Part shown: piece by piece, positions 1 to 7,420 of the stretch
How the letters are laid out: the number at the start of each line of letters is the position of its first letter
Numbering within the stretch: position 1 is the stretch's first letter
DNA from: an uncultured Oscillospiraceae bacterium
GTDB lineage: Bacteria; Bacillota; Clostridia; Oscillospirales; Acutalibacteraceae
Direction: 5' to 3'
Length of the DNA: 24,023 nt
Assembly: GCA_900543305.1 (NCBI GenBank)
Contig: UQQZ01000038.1
Location: 1-24,023, forward strand
The notes under the pieces: model-generated
What the model saw: only the letters and a program-made list of their open reading frames with translations
Told to the model about the DNA's origin: nothing
Database searches by the model: none
Position numbers and translations under genes: made by a program

Positions 1-55
1 GTTTGTGGCTCACTTTTTCATGAGCGCCTGGTTCACTTTTTCGTTGACATTTACA
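1..55. mobile_element. Probable terminal end of an IS21-family insertion sequence
   Basis: The first 55 bases carry two copies of a 15-base repeat, TGGYTCACTTTTTCR, at 6-20 and 29-43. Read on the minus strand the segment begins TGTAAATGTCAACG next to the broken recombinase gene. Ends of IS21-family elements begin with TGT and carry several internal repeats bound by the transposase, so the structure fits. The rest of the element, including istA and istB, would lie to the left of the window and cannot be seen. The family call is from memory of such ends, not from an alignment. Confidence 0.5.
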
Positions 56-314
56 CGCTGTCATAACGATTTCGAGCAAAGCGGTCAAGGCGATAAACCA
101 GGACTCCTTGAAAATATTTCTTATTGCTGTCCCGAATCATCTTTTGAAAGTTTGGCCGATCATCTGTCTTGGCGCTGAATGCTCTGTCAATGTATTCACC
201 TATGACGTTATACCCGTTGCTTTCTGCAAATTTATAGCAGACTTTTAACTGGCCTTCGATGGATTCATCCCGTTGTTTACTGTCAGAATAGCGGGCGTAA
301 ATAACAACATTCAT
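51..314 (-). pseudogene. Large serine recombinase, N-terminal fragment cut by an IS end
   Basis: The 87 residues match the N-terminal catalytic domain of large serine recombinases. The nucleophile motif YARYS is at residues 6-10, with the conserved RLDRFARN helix start near residues 75-82. Such proteins normally run to 450-550 residues with a recombinase domain and a zinc ribbon; here the frame stops seven residues after RLDRFAR. The natural sequence would continue with an alanine codon after RYDS; the G of that codon is at position 56, and the foreign DNA starts immediately after it. The stop codon is supplied by the inserted sequence. The ATG at 314 has an AGGGG ribosome binding site and overlaps the stop of the upstream recombinase gene as ATGA, so the two were translationally coupled. 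The fragment cannot be an active recombinase because it lacks the DNA-binding half. Confidence 0.8.
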
Positions 315-961
315 GATTTTTCCCCTTTATCAGTGCTTCCACAACGGCTCGTGGAGTGATTCTTACACTTCTTGTTTTTCTCTACAAGTTCTAAATACTT
401 GTAAATGGTCGGGTAAGAAAGATTACACAATCGGGAAAACTCTTTCTTGTTAATCTCTCCATTTTTATATTTGGGATAGTGCTTATAGAAAATTCCTGGA
501 ATGTCATCTGTAGTAGTTGAGGGACGGCCAATAGTTTTCCCTTTAGCCTTTGCGTTCTCCATGCCGCTTTTCACTCGTTGGCTAATCATGTTCCGTTCCA
601 ACTCCGCGAACACGCCCATCATCTTCAACATTCCCTCTGTCATAGGGTCAAGTTCTTTACTGCAATCCACAACGAAACTACCTAGCACGAGTTTGATATG
701 GCGGTCTTTTGCCAACTCGATGATATCACAAAGCTGTTTCGTGCTGCGGGTGATGCGGCTGACCTCTGTCGCCAGAATGGTGTCCCCTGGCTGGACTATA
801 TTTAGTAGCTTCATGAGTTCGGCTCGATTGATTTTTGTTCCACTTTCGTACTCTAAGTAGATGGTTTTATCAGTTGCCCCTTGCTGTTTTAGTTCACGCA
901 CTTGACGGTTGATATCCTGTTCCCTTTCATTAGTCGAGCATCTCGCATAACCGTAAATCAT
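311..961 (-). CDS. Small serine recombinase (resolvase/invertase family)
   Basis: This 216-residue protein is a complete resolvase/invertase-type serine recombinase. The catalytic serine is Ser9 in YARCS, and Arg7 is the usual partner. The ATEVSRITRS segment near residues 64-73 carries the active-site arginines. The long E helix with the ELERNMISQR motif is near 119-128, and GRP at 146-148 leads into a C-terminal helix-turn-helix near 165-190. Members catalyse site-specific inversion or resolution through a 5'-phosphoserine link. The ATG at 961 has an AGAGGG ribosome binding site and a good promoter upstream. It overlaps the following truncated large serine recombinase by four bases. The C-terminal tail after about residue 195 is basic and probably unstructured. 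It could serve the mobile element or be a resident invertase; no inverted target segment is visible in the window. Confidence 0.9.
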   Translation of the reverse strand: MIYGYARCSTNEREQDINRQVRELKQQGATDKTIYLEYESGTKINRAELMKLLNIVQPGDTILATEVSRITRSTKQLCDIIELAKDRHIKLVLGSFVVDCSKELDPMTEGMLKMMGVFAELERNMISQRVKSGMENAKAKGKTIGRPSTTTDDIPGIFYKHYPKYKNGEINKKEFSRLCNLSYPTIYKYLELVEKNKKCKNHSTSRCGSTDKGEKS

Positions 962-998
962 GCTATACCCTCTTTCTGCGCATTGATTCTATGAAAAT

Positions 999-1027
999 AT
1001 TGTAAGATAAATTTGACGCAAATTCAA
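999..1027 (-). promoter_or_regulatory. Promoter of the serine recombinase genes
   Basis: On the minus strand TTGAAT (1022-1027) and TACAAT (999-1004) are separated by exactly 17 bases, close to the sigma-A consensus. The predicted transcript starts about 30 bases before the ATG at 961 and includes the AGAGGG ribosome binding site. Confidence 0.65.
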
Positions 1028-1065
1028 ATTCGTTAATGAATTACTTTAACTTGATAAAGTGCGTC
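1015..1065. promoter_or_regulatory. Palindromic site over the recombinase promoter, possible operator or recombination site
   Basis: A 16-base near-perfect palindrome, AATTCGTTAATGAATT, lies at 1027-1042 and touches the -35 box. It sits inside a wider inverted repeat, GACGCA at 1015-1020 and TGCGTC at 1060-1065. Serine resolvases often bind palindromic subsites next to their own promoter and repress themselves there. That this is such a site is inference. Confidence 0.3.
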
Positions 1066-1099
1066 TATAAACGAAAGGGTATTCCTAATTTCGCATATA

Positions 1100-1137
1100 A
1101 AAAACAGCCATAATCACGGATGATTACAGCTGTTTTT
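1100..1137. terminator. Intrinsic terminator, bidirectional
   Basis: The stem AAAACAGC pairs with GCTGTTTT, and an inner stem TAATCA/TGATTA closes on a CGGA loop. A and T runs lie on both sides. It lies in the 386-base gap between the recombinase genes and the PIN-like nuclease gene, where it would stop leftward transcripts leaving 1348. Nothing else in 1138-1347 reads as a gene. Confidence 0.75.
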
Positions 1138-1347
1138 CGAGTCAGAAAACTATAAACGGAAAGAGATGTTTTTGTTTTTGTGGATATCAAGACAATATAA
1201 GAACAAGTTGTTTTAAATGCCTGAATATACAAAGTCCATCTTATTAAATATTATTGGAACAGATTTGCTTAATAGAATTTAGTGTAGATTGTTTGCAACC
1301 TTTTTGATATACAGAAGGCAGAGACTAGCATTCTTTGCTTACATATT

Positions 1348-2499
1348 TTACAACTCTTCTTTATTAGAAGCGAAAGAGCGTTTCAGCATATCTAACTCTT
1401 GTGTTTTTTCTGAATAAACACTCTCTAATTCCGCTAGTTTTGCTTTTGTATTATTATATTGATATTGAATGTTTTCCGGAGGTTCAACTCCTTGTTTCTG
1501 ATATTTGTTTTCAGTATCAGAAATGATTTTTTGGCGTCGTGATATTCTATTTTGAATTTTGTCAAGTGTTTCTTCTACACGAGCGATCTGTTCCGACAAA
1601 GATACTTCAAATCTTTTCTTCCTGTTTTCCCTTATTTTATCAGTACTTTCAAGACCCATTACTTCATCTATGGCACTTTTGTCAATTGGCACTTCATTCA
1701 TTTGGTTATATGTACTTATGAAACTGTTCATTGAATACATATGGAATTCTTGCCCTGTTTCAGATGTAAATTCCCGTCTAAGTTCTATTCTTGGGCCAAT
1801 AGTTTTACCTTTGACAATATTCCACCAATCTTCTTTCTGGTCATGTGTCACATAAACTATTCCCACAGATTTTTCTTTGGCATATTGAAGTATCTGCTTC
1901 CATATGATTAAATCCCCATACGCGTTATTATCGTCGATTTGATCTTTACGCTTTTTCTCATCCATATATCCAGGAGGAATAGATTTTTCATATCTTTCTT
2001 TTCCCTCTTTTTTAATAGCTTCTAATTCTTCCTCGCTCAGTTTTGCGCCAACTTTTCCTTCGAAAATTATTAATATTTTATTTAATATTTCATCGGTTTC
2101 AGCGTTTAAAACCAATAGGTTCCTATCTTTATTGCTATCCAACCATTTAAAAAGGTATCTTTTGAGGTCTGAAATCTCTTCGTCGTTTGAAGTGAGACGC
2201 AGAGTATCAATCGCTTTATTAGTAAACGCTTCTATCTCCTTTTTGAACTGGTCATATCTTTGGACAGTTTCATAGATAACTTCACAACGTTTACGCATAT
2301 ATTCGTATGCAACTTGATACGGAATCCAAACTCTATCCTTAAAGCTCTGGAACGCATTAAGTAAAGAATTTCTGGTCTTAGCAGAATATCTATATAAATT
2401 TAATAGCACATTTGTATCAAACACAAATGTTGCTTTTTCCCACAGATCCTGCTTTTCTCTTCTAGATGGCTCTATAAATTCCTTAATTGCATTTCTCAT
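1348..2499 (-). CDS. PIN-like domain nuclease with C-terminal coiled coil (PIN_8 type)
   Basis: The 383-residue protein starts with a PIN-like ribonuclease fold. FDTNVLLNLYR at 27-37 gives the first metal-binding aspartate, Asp28. Glu66 in YQVAYEYMRK is the likely second acid, Asp196 lies in AYGDLIIW, and Asp220 in VTHD. This set and the spacing match the PIN-like family usually listed as PIN_8 or DUF4935. Residues from about 285 to 380 are charged, lack proline except one short stretch, and look like a long coiled coil. The ATG at 2499 has a GAGG site seven bases upstream. The gene follows the 2513-3214 gene by 13 bases and is probably co-transcribed with it. PIN_8 proteins occur in anti-phage and toxin-like loci, so a role as a conditional RNase is plausible, but the substrate is unknown. 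Confidence 0.75.
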   Translation of the reverse strand: MRNAIKEFIEPSRREKQDLWEKATFVFDTNVLLNLYRYSAKTRNSLLNAFQSFKDRVWIPYQVAYEYMRKRCEVIYETVQRYDQFKKEIEAFTNKAIDTLRLTSNDEEISDLKRYLFKWLDSNKDRNLLVLNAETDEILNKILIIFEGKVGAKLSEEELEAIKKEGKERYEKSIPPGYMDEKKRKDQIDDNNAYGDLIIWKQILQYAKEKSVGIVYVTHDQKEDWWNIVKGKTIGPRIELRREFTSETGQEFHMYSMNSFISTYNQMNEVPIDKSAIDEVMGLESTDKIRENRKKRFEVSLSEQIARVEETLDKIQNRISRRQKIISDTENKYQKQGVEPPENIQYQYNNTKAKLAELESVYSEKTQELDMLKRSFASNKEEL

Positions 2500-2512
2500 G
2501 TTTTCGCCTCGA

Positions 2513-3214
2513 TCAATATATTGCCAACAATTCTAAACCTAAGTAATCTTCCTTAATATCGATACTCTCAAATTCTCCCTTTTCTGTTAATGCTATTTGC
2601 TTTCTTAAGGCTCGATTAAGTCCAAGAAAATCTTTGTATATATCAAACACAGGGAGCGGAGTATCCTTGTAATACTTTCGGGATTCTAATTTTGCCAATA
2701 TAGTGAATTCTTTTCCTTCATACTCTTCTAAATCATTATAATCAATTAGAAGATTATCGGGTGAAACTTTTCCAATTCCCAGCCAATAATCACATTCGCT
2801 ACTTAACTCACAGAAAATGGGGATTCGCAGTTTAGAGTTAGAAAAAACCGCATTAAGCAATTCTCTTTCCGCACTCCCGTTACATTCTATTTCATTCAAA
2901 ATATATGGTTTGTATTCAGCGATTAAATGTATCATATCAAACTGTTCTGGGACATAAATTTCGCCCGTAACGCGGATGATTGAGGAAATTCTAACATCTT
3001 TTATTGAGATGCTTTGACTGTCACCTGCAAAATCAAAATAATCGTCTCTCTGCTGCAAAATTTCTTCAAATTTGGCGCATTCCAACAAACAATTGGATGC
3101 TTTATTACCTGTGTCTAATTTTTCAGTATTTACCCAGTCAGTCGAATGTCCAAGGATAAGCGTTGCATACTGATCTATCTTTTTTTTATTATAATATATT
3201 ATATTCCCGAACAT
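2513..3214 (-). CDS. Unknown protein, first gene of the PIN-like nuclease operon
   Basis: The protein of 233 residues is soluble, acidic and free of signal peptide or membrane segments. The open frame extends to a GTG at 3220, but the GAGG site ends only one base before that GTG and seven bases before the ATG at 3214, so the ATG is preferred. It opens with a short hydrophobic strand and a lysine-rich turn. It contains VPEQFDMIHLIAEYKP near residues 88-103 and ends in a mixed acidic tail. The look recalls DUF6414-like proteins, but I cannot identify it with confidence. It lies 13 bases upstream of the PIN-like nuclease. By position it could be a sensor, an inhibitor or a delivery partner for the nuclease; this is inference from operon structure only. 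Confidence 0.6.
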   Translation of the reverse strand: MFGNIIYYNKKKIDQYATLILGHSTDWVNTEKLDTGNKASNCLLECAKFEEILQQRDDYFDFAGDSQSISIKDVRISSIIRVTGEIYVPEQFDMIHLIAEYKPYILNEIECNGSAERELLNAVFSNSKLRIPIFCELSSECDYWLGIGKVSPDNLLIDYNDLEEYEGKEFTILAKLESRKYYKDTPLPVFDIYKDFLGLNRALRKQIALTEKGEFESIDIKEDYLGLELLAIY

Positions 3215-3893
3215 AAACACACCTCAATATACTTAGATACACACATAACACTTATAAAATTTATTCAGTTGGAAAACTTACTTCTATATAGATGAATCAT
3301 ATGATTCCGCAGATCAGCAATTAAAATATTTACTTTCTAAGCAAAAAACTCTAAAAACTCCTTAAAGAATTTAAAATCCAAAATATAGAAATATAACTTC
3401 CATAGCAGTGCGCAGATAATTGTTTCTTTAGTCGCTTTAATACGTTTAGAACCTATTGGCCTAACAAATATTACTGACTTTATAAAAATATAGACAGTTG
3501 TTTCTTTCTGAGTAGACGTACCTATCCGGCATGAGGTCAATGCACTTTGCTATTGCACGAATTGAAGAGTTAAGCATACTTGTGATTCCTAAACGCTATA
3601 ATTTCATTAATGCCTCAATTTAATCGCATACAAATTTTATACCGGCTCTATAATGATACAAATCTATTTTCTGCATTTTTGTTAAGACATTAAATTTCCC
3701 ATTTGCGGTATTTTGTAAAATAAAGCGGTTCATTATTTTGGTCAATGAAAATTTGATCATCAGATACTGATACAGCAACTACTTGTTTATGTGTACAAAA
3801 TTATTATATCATAGAATATGGAATACCTCAAGATAGCCTAATAAATGGATGGGATTATTTTAAAGTTTATTGCATACAGAATTATAGGACAGC
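3215..3893. other. AT-rich gap without a convincing gene
   Basis: About 680 bases of very AT-rich DNA separate the PIN-like operon from the SLOG gene. The promoter of the operon must lie here, but I cannot choose one pair of boxes. A 67-codon open frame on the minus strand (3337-3540) has no ribosome binding site and unlikely composition. One minus-strand stretch at 3690-3800 reads like the end of a real protein (listed separately). Confidence 0.5.
3690..3800 (-). pseudogene. Possible C-terminal gene remnant
   Basis: On the minus strand 36 codons read through without a stop and give a protein-like sequence that includes VVAVSVSDDQIFID and PLYFTKYRKWEI before a TAA. There is no start codon or ribosome binding site, and stop codons lie directly upstream in frame. 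It may be the tail of a decayed gene. I do not recognise the family, and chance is possible in DNA this AT-rich. Confidence 0.2.
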
Positions 3894-4346
3894 CTATGTC
3901 AATACAGTAATATAAATATAGTTTTTCTTCTGACTTTTCCGAGCGTATTCCACTGCCTCCCACGCATTACTGGCAGGGTGCCAAACGTAGGCGATAAGAT
4001 AGTTTACGTGATCTATCATATAGTGGTTGGCTCTCACGATAGCGGCTTTTCGTGGCACACATTCCATTCCAGGAGGATAGAATGTGCCGTCAAATCCATC
4101 GGGCATTGGGATAGGACGTTCCGTTGGATGATACGGCAAGAGCAGAGTAAGCTTCACATTTGGGTAGAAATGCTTTGCTTCCTTGACTGCCATAGCTGCA
4201 AGACGGTCAAAGCTGCCATAATGGCCAACAATAAATTCTGTAACACCATATTCAACAATGTGCTGTTCAATGGTTGCATATAATGCTGGGTATATTTTTT
4301 CTGATGCATCTCTGTGTCCAATGAAAAAGCAGCTTTTTCCACTCAA
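3894..4346 (-). CDS. SLOG-family (YpsA/DprA-like) nucleotide-binding protein
   Basis: From the TTG at 4346 the protein is 150 residues long. It begins with a strand leading into FFIGHRDAS (residues 7-15), the GHR signature of YpsA-like SLOG domains. FIVGHYGSFDRLAA follows at about 40-53, then a strand with TLLLPYHP. SLOG domains have a Rossmann-like fold that binds or makes nucleotide ligands; many are stand-alone genes of unknown role and some are effectors or sensors in defence loci. Two arguments support the TTG: a GAGG site lies seven bases before it, and the ATG at 4409 lies inside the terminator hairpin at 4390-4437. An ATG at 4376 is the alternative. It is downstream of the glycosylase operon on the same strand but is insulated by that terminator. 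Confidence 0.75.
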   Translation of the reverse strand: MSGKSCFFIGHRDASEKIYPALYATIEQHIVEYGVTEFIVGHYGSFDRLAAMAVKEAKHFYPNVKLTLLLPYHPTERPIPMPDGFDGTFYPPGMECVPRKAAIVRANHYMIDHVNYLIAYVWHPASNAWEAVEYARKSQKKNYIYITVLT

Positions 4347-4389
4347 ATCAAATACCTCTTTTCTCGCTATTCGCATTGATGGTAAATGT

Positions 4390-4437
4390 AAAAACCGCCA
4401 GAGGCACATCTTTTGGATGTTGCTTCTAGCGGCTTTT
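4390..4437 (-). terminator. Strong intrinsic terminator between the glycosylase operon and the SLOG gene
   Basis: On the minus strand a long stem (AGCCGCTAGAAGC pairing with GCCTCTGGCGGT, with G-U pairs, and an inner GATG stem) is followed by TTTTT. It ends transcripts leaving 4502. The plus strand also has a TTTT run after the stem, so it may work both ways. Confidence 0.8.
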
Positions 4438-4501
4438 CTTTGCTATAAAATCTACCAGTGTTCTCTTGGCGACAGCCAAATTGGCTTTGATGAGAGTTAT
4501 G

Positions 4502-5530
4502 TTATGCCACAAAATATTGTATGATCTTCTTTACTTCTTCTGTGTCTCCATAATGCTGCCGAAGCAATTCATAAGACATCGGTACGAAAGGATTGTTCAT
4601 AATCAGTTGTGAAATTACTTGCGCAAATTTGTCCTGGGGAAACATGGGATTACTCAGGTTCTTTAATGTAATGCTGTAATCATCGCTAATTTCAGTTGTA
4701 ACCCATACAAGAACTTGATTATCTACCAACACTTGAATAAACGTCAGGAACGTATTGGAATAATCGGCATACACTTCTTTGAAAAGTATATCATGGTGGA
4801 ATTTTGCAAATGCATTAGCCTTTTCTTCCGGGGACATTTTGGCCTGATTCTCAACATATTTGCCTAGCAGACCCATGCCGACATTGAATGCTTCTGCTTT
4901 TGCGATTCCTTTCATTGCACCCTTAATTCCAAAACCACCGCCTTGCATCTGGATAGCTCCGCCCACTTGTGAGCCCAGTTTATTTGCTGTTTGGGCTTGG
5001 GATTGCTCAAGATTTCTCATGGTATCGTAAGAGTCATACGCTGCATGATAATTATGATGAGATGCAAACGCTTTGGCATCGGCAGAAAAGATACCAAAGG
5101 ATAGTAATAAACCACACGCCCGCTTGGCCATGCTTCCTAATCCCTCAAAGTAAAGATCCGGGAAATAGTGAATAAATGAGTCAAAATCGGAAACACAATG
5201 TTTATATTTGAACTCAAACCGCTCGGCGTAATATTTGGCTGAATTCAGAAAGTCCGGTCTGTACTTCATACAAGTATCTAAGACAGATGAAACCGAAATA
5301 ATGCTTCCCTCTAGTGTAAAAGCTTTTTCTGAACCTGACTGGGTGTGCCATTGTTCCGGTTCTGGAATCGTATAGGGGGGATAGCTGTCCAGAGGAGGAA
5401 ATTCCTTTGGCTCTTCAATTTTTCTTATTTCACCAAAGACATCTTTTCCAACTAGTTTATTGGCACCTTTGTTGAGTGCATTTCCAAAATCTGCAAACTT
5501 ATTAAATCCCTTTGTGAACATACCGGCCAT
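4502..5530 (-). CDS. Unknown protein co-transcribed with the DNA glycosylase
   Basis: This 342-residue protein starts at the ATG at 5530, which has an AGGAGG site in the end of the glycosylase gene. The longer open frame up to 5701 is a shadow of that gene. One base separates the two genes, so their products are probably made together. An N-terminal basic, phenylalanine-rich region (1-30) leads to a proline-rich stretch (about 45-60) and a mixed alpha/beta region. A glycine- and alanine-rich segment at about 185-220 (including GGAIQMQGGGFGIKGAM) looks able to insert into or lie along a membrane. The last 100 residues are aromatic-rich. There is no signal peptide. I do not recognise the family. 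Its coupling to a glycosylase is the main clue: it could be an effector, an inhibitor or a DNA-targeting partner. Confidence 0.65.
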   Translation of the reverse strand: MAGMFTKGFNKFADFGNALNKGANKLVGKDVFGEIRKIEEPKEFPPLDSYPPYTIPEPEQWHTQSGSEKAFTLEGSIISVSSVLDTCMKYRPDFLNSAKYYAERFEFKYKHCVSDFDSFIHYFPDLYFEGLGSMAKRACGLLLSFGIFSADAKAFASHHNYHAAYDSYDTMRNLEQSQAQTANKLGSQVGGAIQMQGGGFGIKGAMKGIAKAEAFNVGMGLLGKYVENQAKMSPEEKANAFAKFHHDILFKEVYADYSNTFLTFIQVLVDNQVLVWVTTEISDDYSITLKNLSNPMFPQDKFAQVISQLIMNNPFVPMSYELLRQHYGDTEEVKKIIQYFVA

Positions 5531-5531
5531 G

Positions 5532-6368
5532 TTATGTTTCCTCCTTTGCAAAATGGTTACAGTAGGCACTAGCTGCGCACTTGTTGCATTTTGGCTTAGC
5601 CTTAGTACAGATCTCTCCATACCCCTGAGCACAGTAAGCCCACAGGGCATAGTCCACTTTCTGCTGGGGCCAGCGTAATTCTTGAGCAATATCGGCCACA
5701 ATATCCATGGCCTGATAAGGAGGAACTATCGTTTCCTCAGAACATCCTAGATAATCTTTCCCTAAGATCCGGCAGATATGGCGGTCTGGTTTGGCAACAT
5801 CATATCCCACATTTCGAAGATATTCAGCAACGAGAGGTATGCCCATCTGTGCCATTTTATTGCTGCTTTTTTCATCGGAGAGAGTCTTAATCAGAGTCTG
5901 TATTTCTCCGTTGTCTCCCATGATTTGAGCGTAGTACTTGTCCACACTGTCAGAATGATCCTTAAATTCCATTAGCTTAAAGACATTTCTTTGCACGATG
6001 GCCTCAACCTGTGCTTTTCGAGATTGTCCGCCATATTTGTAACGGCCAAGTTCACGAATTACTTCCTCTGGATTGCAAGACACTAATTTTTCAGGATCAT
6101 ACTGGAAGAATATTTCGTCCACATGGATAAGGCGTTTGCTTATGGGGTCAATGTCTTTCGCAATACGTGCCCACATGGTTTGGGAAGTCAACATAGAGTA
6201 CACCATCGCACGGAGATGATCTTCCAACGAAAACGTCTTGCCTTTGATGCGCTTATCGTACTGAAGCTTGATAAAGCTGTTTTCCCAACGTTGGTCCTCT
6301 TTAAGATGATGTTGAAGATATTGCTCCACCAGGGGAACCGCTTTTAGGGCATTCTTGATTTCGCACAT
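5532..6368 (-). CDS. HhH-GPD base-excision DNA glycosylase with 4Fe-4S cluster (EndoIII-like)
   Basis: The 278-residue protein has the two marks of the endonuclease III/MutY group. A C-terminal cysteine loop with spacing C-x6-C-x2-C-x5-C (CTKAKPKCNKCAASAYC) would hold a 4Fe-4S cluster. The segment KPDRHICRIL puts an aspartate where EndoIII has its catalytic Asp in VDTHIFRV. The hairpin position that carries the lyase lysine in EndoIII (LPGVGRKTA) is replaced by GIPLVAEYL, with no lysine. A glycosylase without strand-cleaving activity is therefore expected. The N-terminal 60 residues are extra compared with EndoIII. The start is set at the ATG at 6368 (GGAG eight bases upstream) because the promoter -10 box covers the ATG at 6401 and the -35 box covers the TTG at 6428. 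It leads the operon with the 4502-5530 gene. The substrate is unknown; phage-modified bases are one possibility. Confidence 0.8.
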   Translation of the reverse strand: MCEIKNALKAVPLVEQYLQHHLKEDQRWENSFIKLQYDKRIKGKTFSLEDHLRAMVYSMLTSQTMWARIAKDIDPISKRLIHVDEIFFQYDPEKLVSCNPEEVIRELGRYKYGGQSRKAQVEAIVQRNVFKLMEFKDHSDSVDKYYAQIMGDNGEIQTLIKTLSDEKSSNKMAQMGIPLVAEYLRNVGYDVAKPDRHICRILGKDYLGCSEETIVPPYQAMDIVADIAQELRWPQQKVDYALWAYCAQGYGEICTKAKPKCNKCAASAYCNHFAKEET

Positions 6369-6399
6369 TGTCTCTGCTCCCATCACGCTTGTTTCTATC

Positions 6400-6428
6400 A
6401 TTTTACTTCTCGAAACGCGTTGTGTCAA
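6400..6428 (-). promoter_or_regulatory. Consensus promoter of the glycosylase operon
   Basis: On the minus strand TTGACA (6423-6428) and TAAAAT (6400-6405) are exactly 17 bases apart. The start of transcription is expected near 6393, about 25 bases before the ATG at 6368. The divergent XRE gene begins 68 bases to the right, so its product may bind here. Between them lie repeated TTTAG motifs and imperfect arms GAATTTTAG and CTTTAGAATTC (6440-6478). Confidence 0.75.
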
Positions 6429-6495
6429 CTCTATCTGTGAATTTTAGACGAATAAGGTTTAGGTTTCCTTTAGAATTCTGAACAGAGGTGATACT

Positions 6496-6807
6496 ATGAG
6501 TTTTAGGGAGAATCTGCGCACCCTGATTGAAGAGCGGGACATGAAGCAAAAAGATGTTGCCGCAAGTCTGAATATTGCGCCCTCTACACTGGGAAGTTAC
6601 CTTCAAGGTGTGCGGGAGCCAGATTTCATCATTCTAAAGTCCATTGCAAATTATTTTAATGTGTCTATCGATTATCTTCTAGATAACCCGCAGGGGACAG
6701 CAGCATCTCCATTAGAGAATGAAATGCTCCGTATCTTTCGTGCCCTATCCCCGGAACAGCAGAAAATTTGCCTGGAGCAGTGCAGAGTATTTCTAAAGCT
6801 TAGTTAG
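6496..6807 (+). CDS. XRE-family helix-turn-helix transcriptional regulator
   Basis: The 103-residue protein has an XRE/Cro-type DNA-binding domain at residues 4-62. The two helices are around MKQKDVAASLNIAPSTLGSYL and are followed by the usual REPDFIILKSIANYF and SIDYLL segments. The short C-terminal part (70-103) is helical and has no protease domain, so it is not a LexA-like repressor. The ATG at 6496 has GAGGTG five bases upstream. It is transcribed away from the glycosylase operon with only 127 bases between the start codons. It is therefore a good candidate for controlling that operon and itself. A terminator follows 55 bases after the stop. Confidence 0.85.
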   Translation: MSFRENLRTLIEERDMKQKDVAASLNIAPSTLGSYLQGVREPDFIILKSIANYFNVSIDYLLDNPQGTAASPLENEMLRIFRALSPEQQKICLEQCRVFLKLS

Positions 6808-6861
6808 TAAAGGGGAGAGCGGGTAGAACTACTCTTACGGTATATCTAAAGTAGAATATTG

Positions 6862-6896
6862 ATCGCCAGGGAATCTGCCTTGGCGATTTTTGTTTT
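6862..6896 (+). terminator. Intrinsic terminator after the XRE gene
   Basis: ATCGCCAGG pairs with CCTTGGCGAT (one bulged T) around a short loop, followed by TTTTGTTTT. Confidence 0.85.
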
Positions 6897-7264
6897 ACCC
6901 GAAAAAACCTTGTATATTTTTGTAAGAGGTATAATTATGTCTCACACTGTTTTTTTCTTGGGATAGCAGGCTTTTGAAACTGTCAAAAACCCTGTAAAAC
7001 CGGGGAGCATCTAACTGAGATGAAAAGAACAGGCACGTGTGGTAAAATCATATGGGCACAGGGAAAATCGTGTGCAAAAGGGTTTCTCACAAAAATAAGG
7101 CGGGTGGTAGAATGTTAAAGGTGATCGGATACATGGTTTGCAAAGGTTTAGATGGGGAAGCTGTATCTGGAGAGTTCACTGGGAGATTTGCGGATAATTA
7201 GAGCAAGGTCTCTAAAAGGGGAAAGGAATTGATTATCCGTGAGAAAAACTGCTGATAAACAGAA
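6897..7264. other. Intergenic region with possible tiny ORFs, no clear gene
   Basis: Between two terminators lie about 370 bases with a TATAAT-like box at 6930-6935 but only a poor -35 partner. Two short frames on the plus strand could be read, at 7020-7118 (32 codons, no good ribosome binding site) and 7112-7201 (29 residues, preceded by GGCGGGTGGTAG). Neither is convincing. An untranslated RNA ending at the 7265 hairpin is also possible. Confidence 0.3.
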
Positions 7265-7306
7265 AAGCCATTGAAATCCTTGGAGAAAATCAATGGCTTC
7301 TTTTTT
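7265..7306. terminator. Intrinsic terminator between convergent units
   Basis: AAGCCATTGA (7265-7274) pairs perfectly with TCAATGGCTT (7290-7299), followed by CTTTTTT on the plus strand and TTTTC on the minus strand. It can end leftward transcripts from the primase gene at 7421 and any rightward transcript. Confidence 0.8.
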
Positions 7307-7420
7307 GCTATCAGGGCAGGGAGGGGAAGGAGAAAAGTAAAACACAAACAAATATAATCTTTATAATTTGTTTAAATATAGATTTATTCTTACCCTACCC
7401 TACCCTGTTTTCTATGCTAT

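Noticed and set aside
501..860. Rightward open frame of 119 codons
   Set aside because: It lies antisense within the intact serine recombinase gene and has no ribosome binding site or recognisable family.
3337..3540. Leftward open frame of 67 codons
   Set aside because: There is no ribosome binding site, and the composition is typical of AT-rich non-coding DNA.
7390..7406. TACCC repeated three times downstream of the primase gene
   Set aside because: Only three short copies and no link to a gene or site; probably low-complexity sequence.
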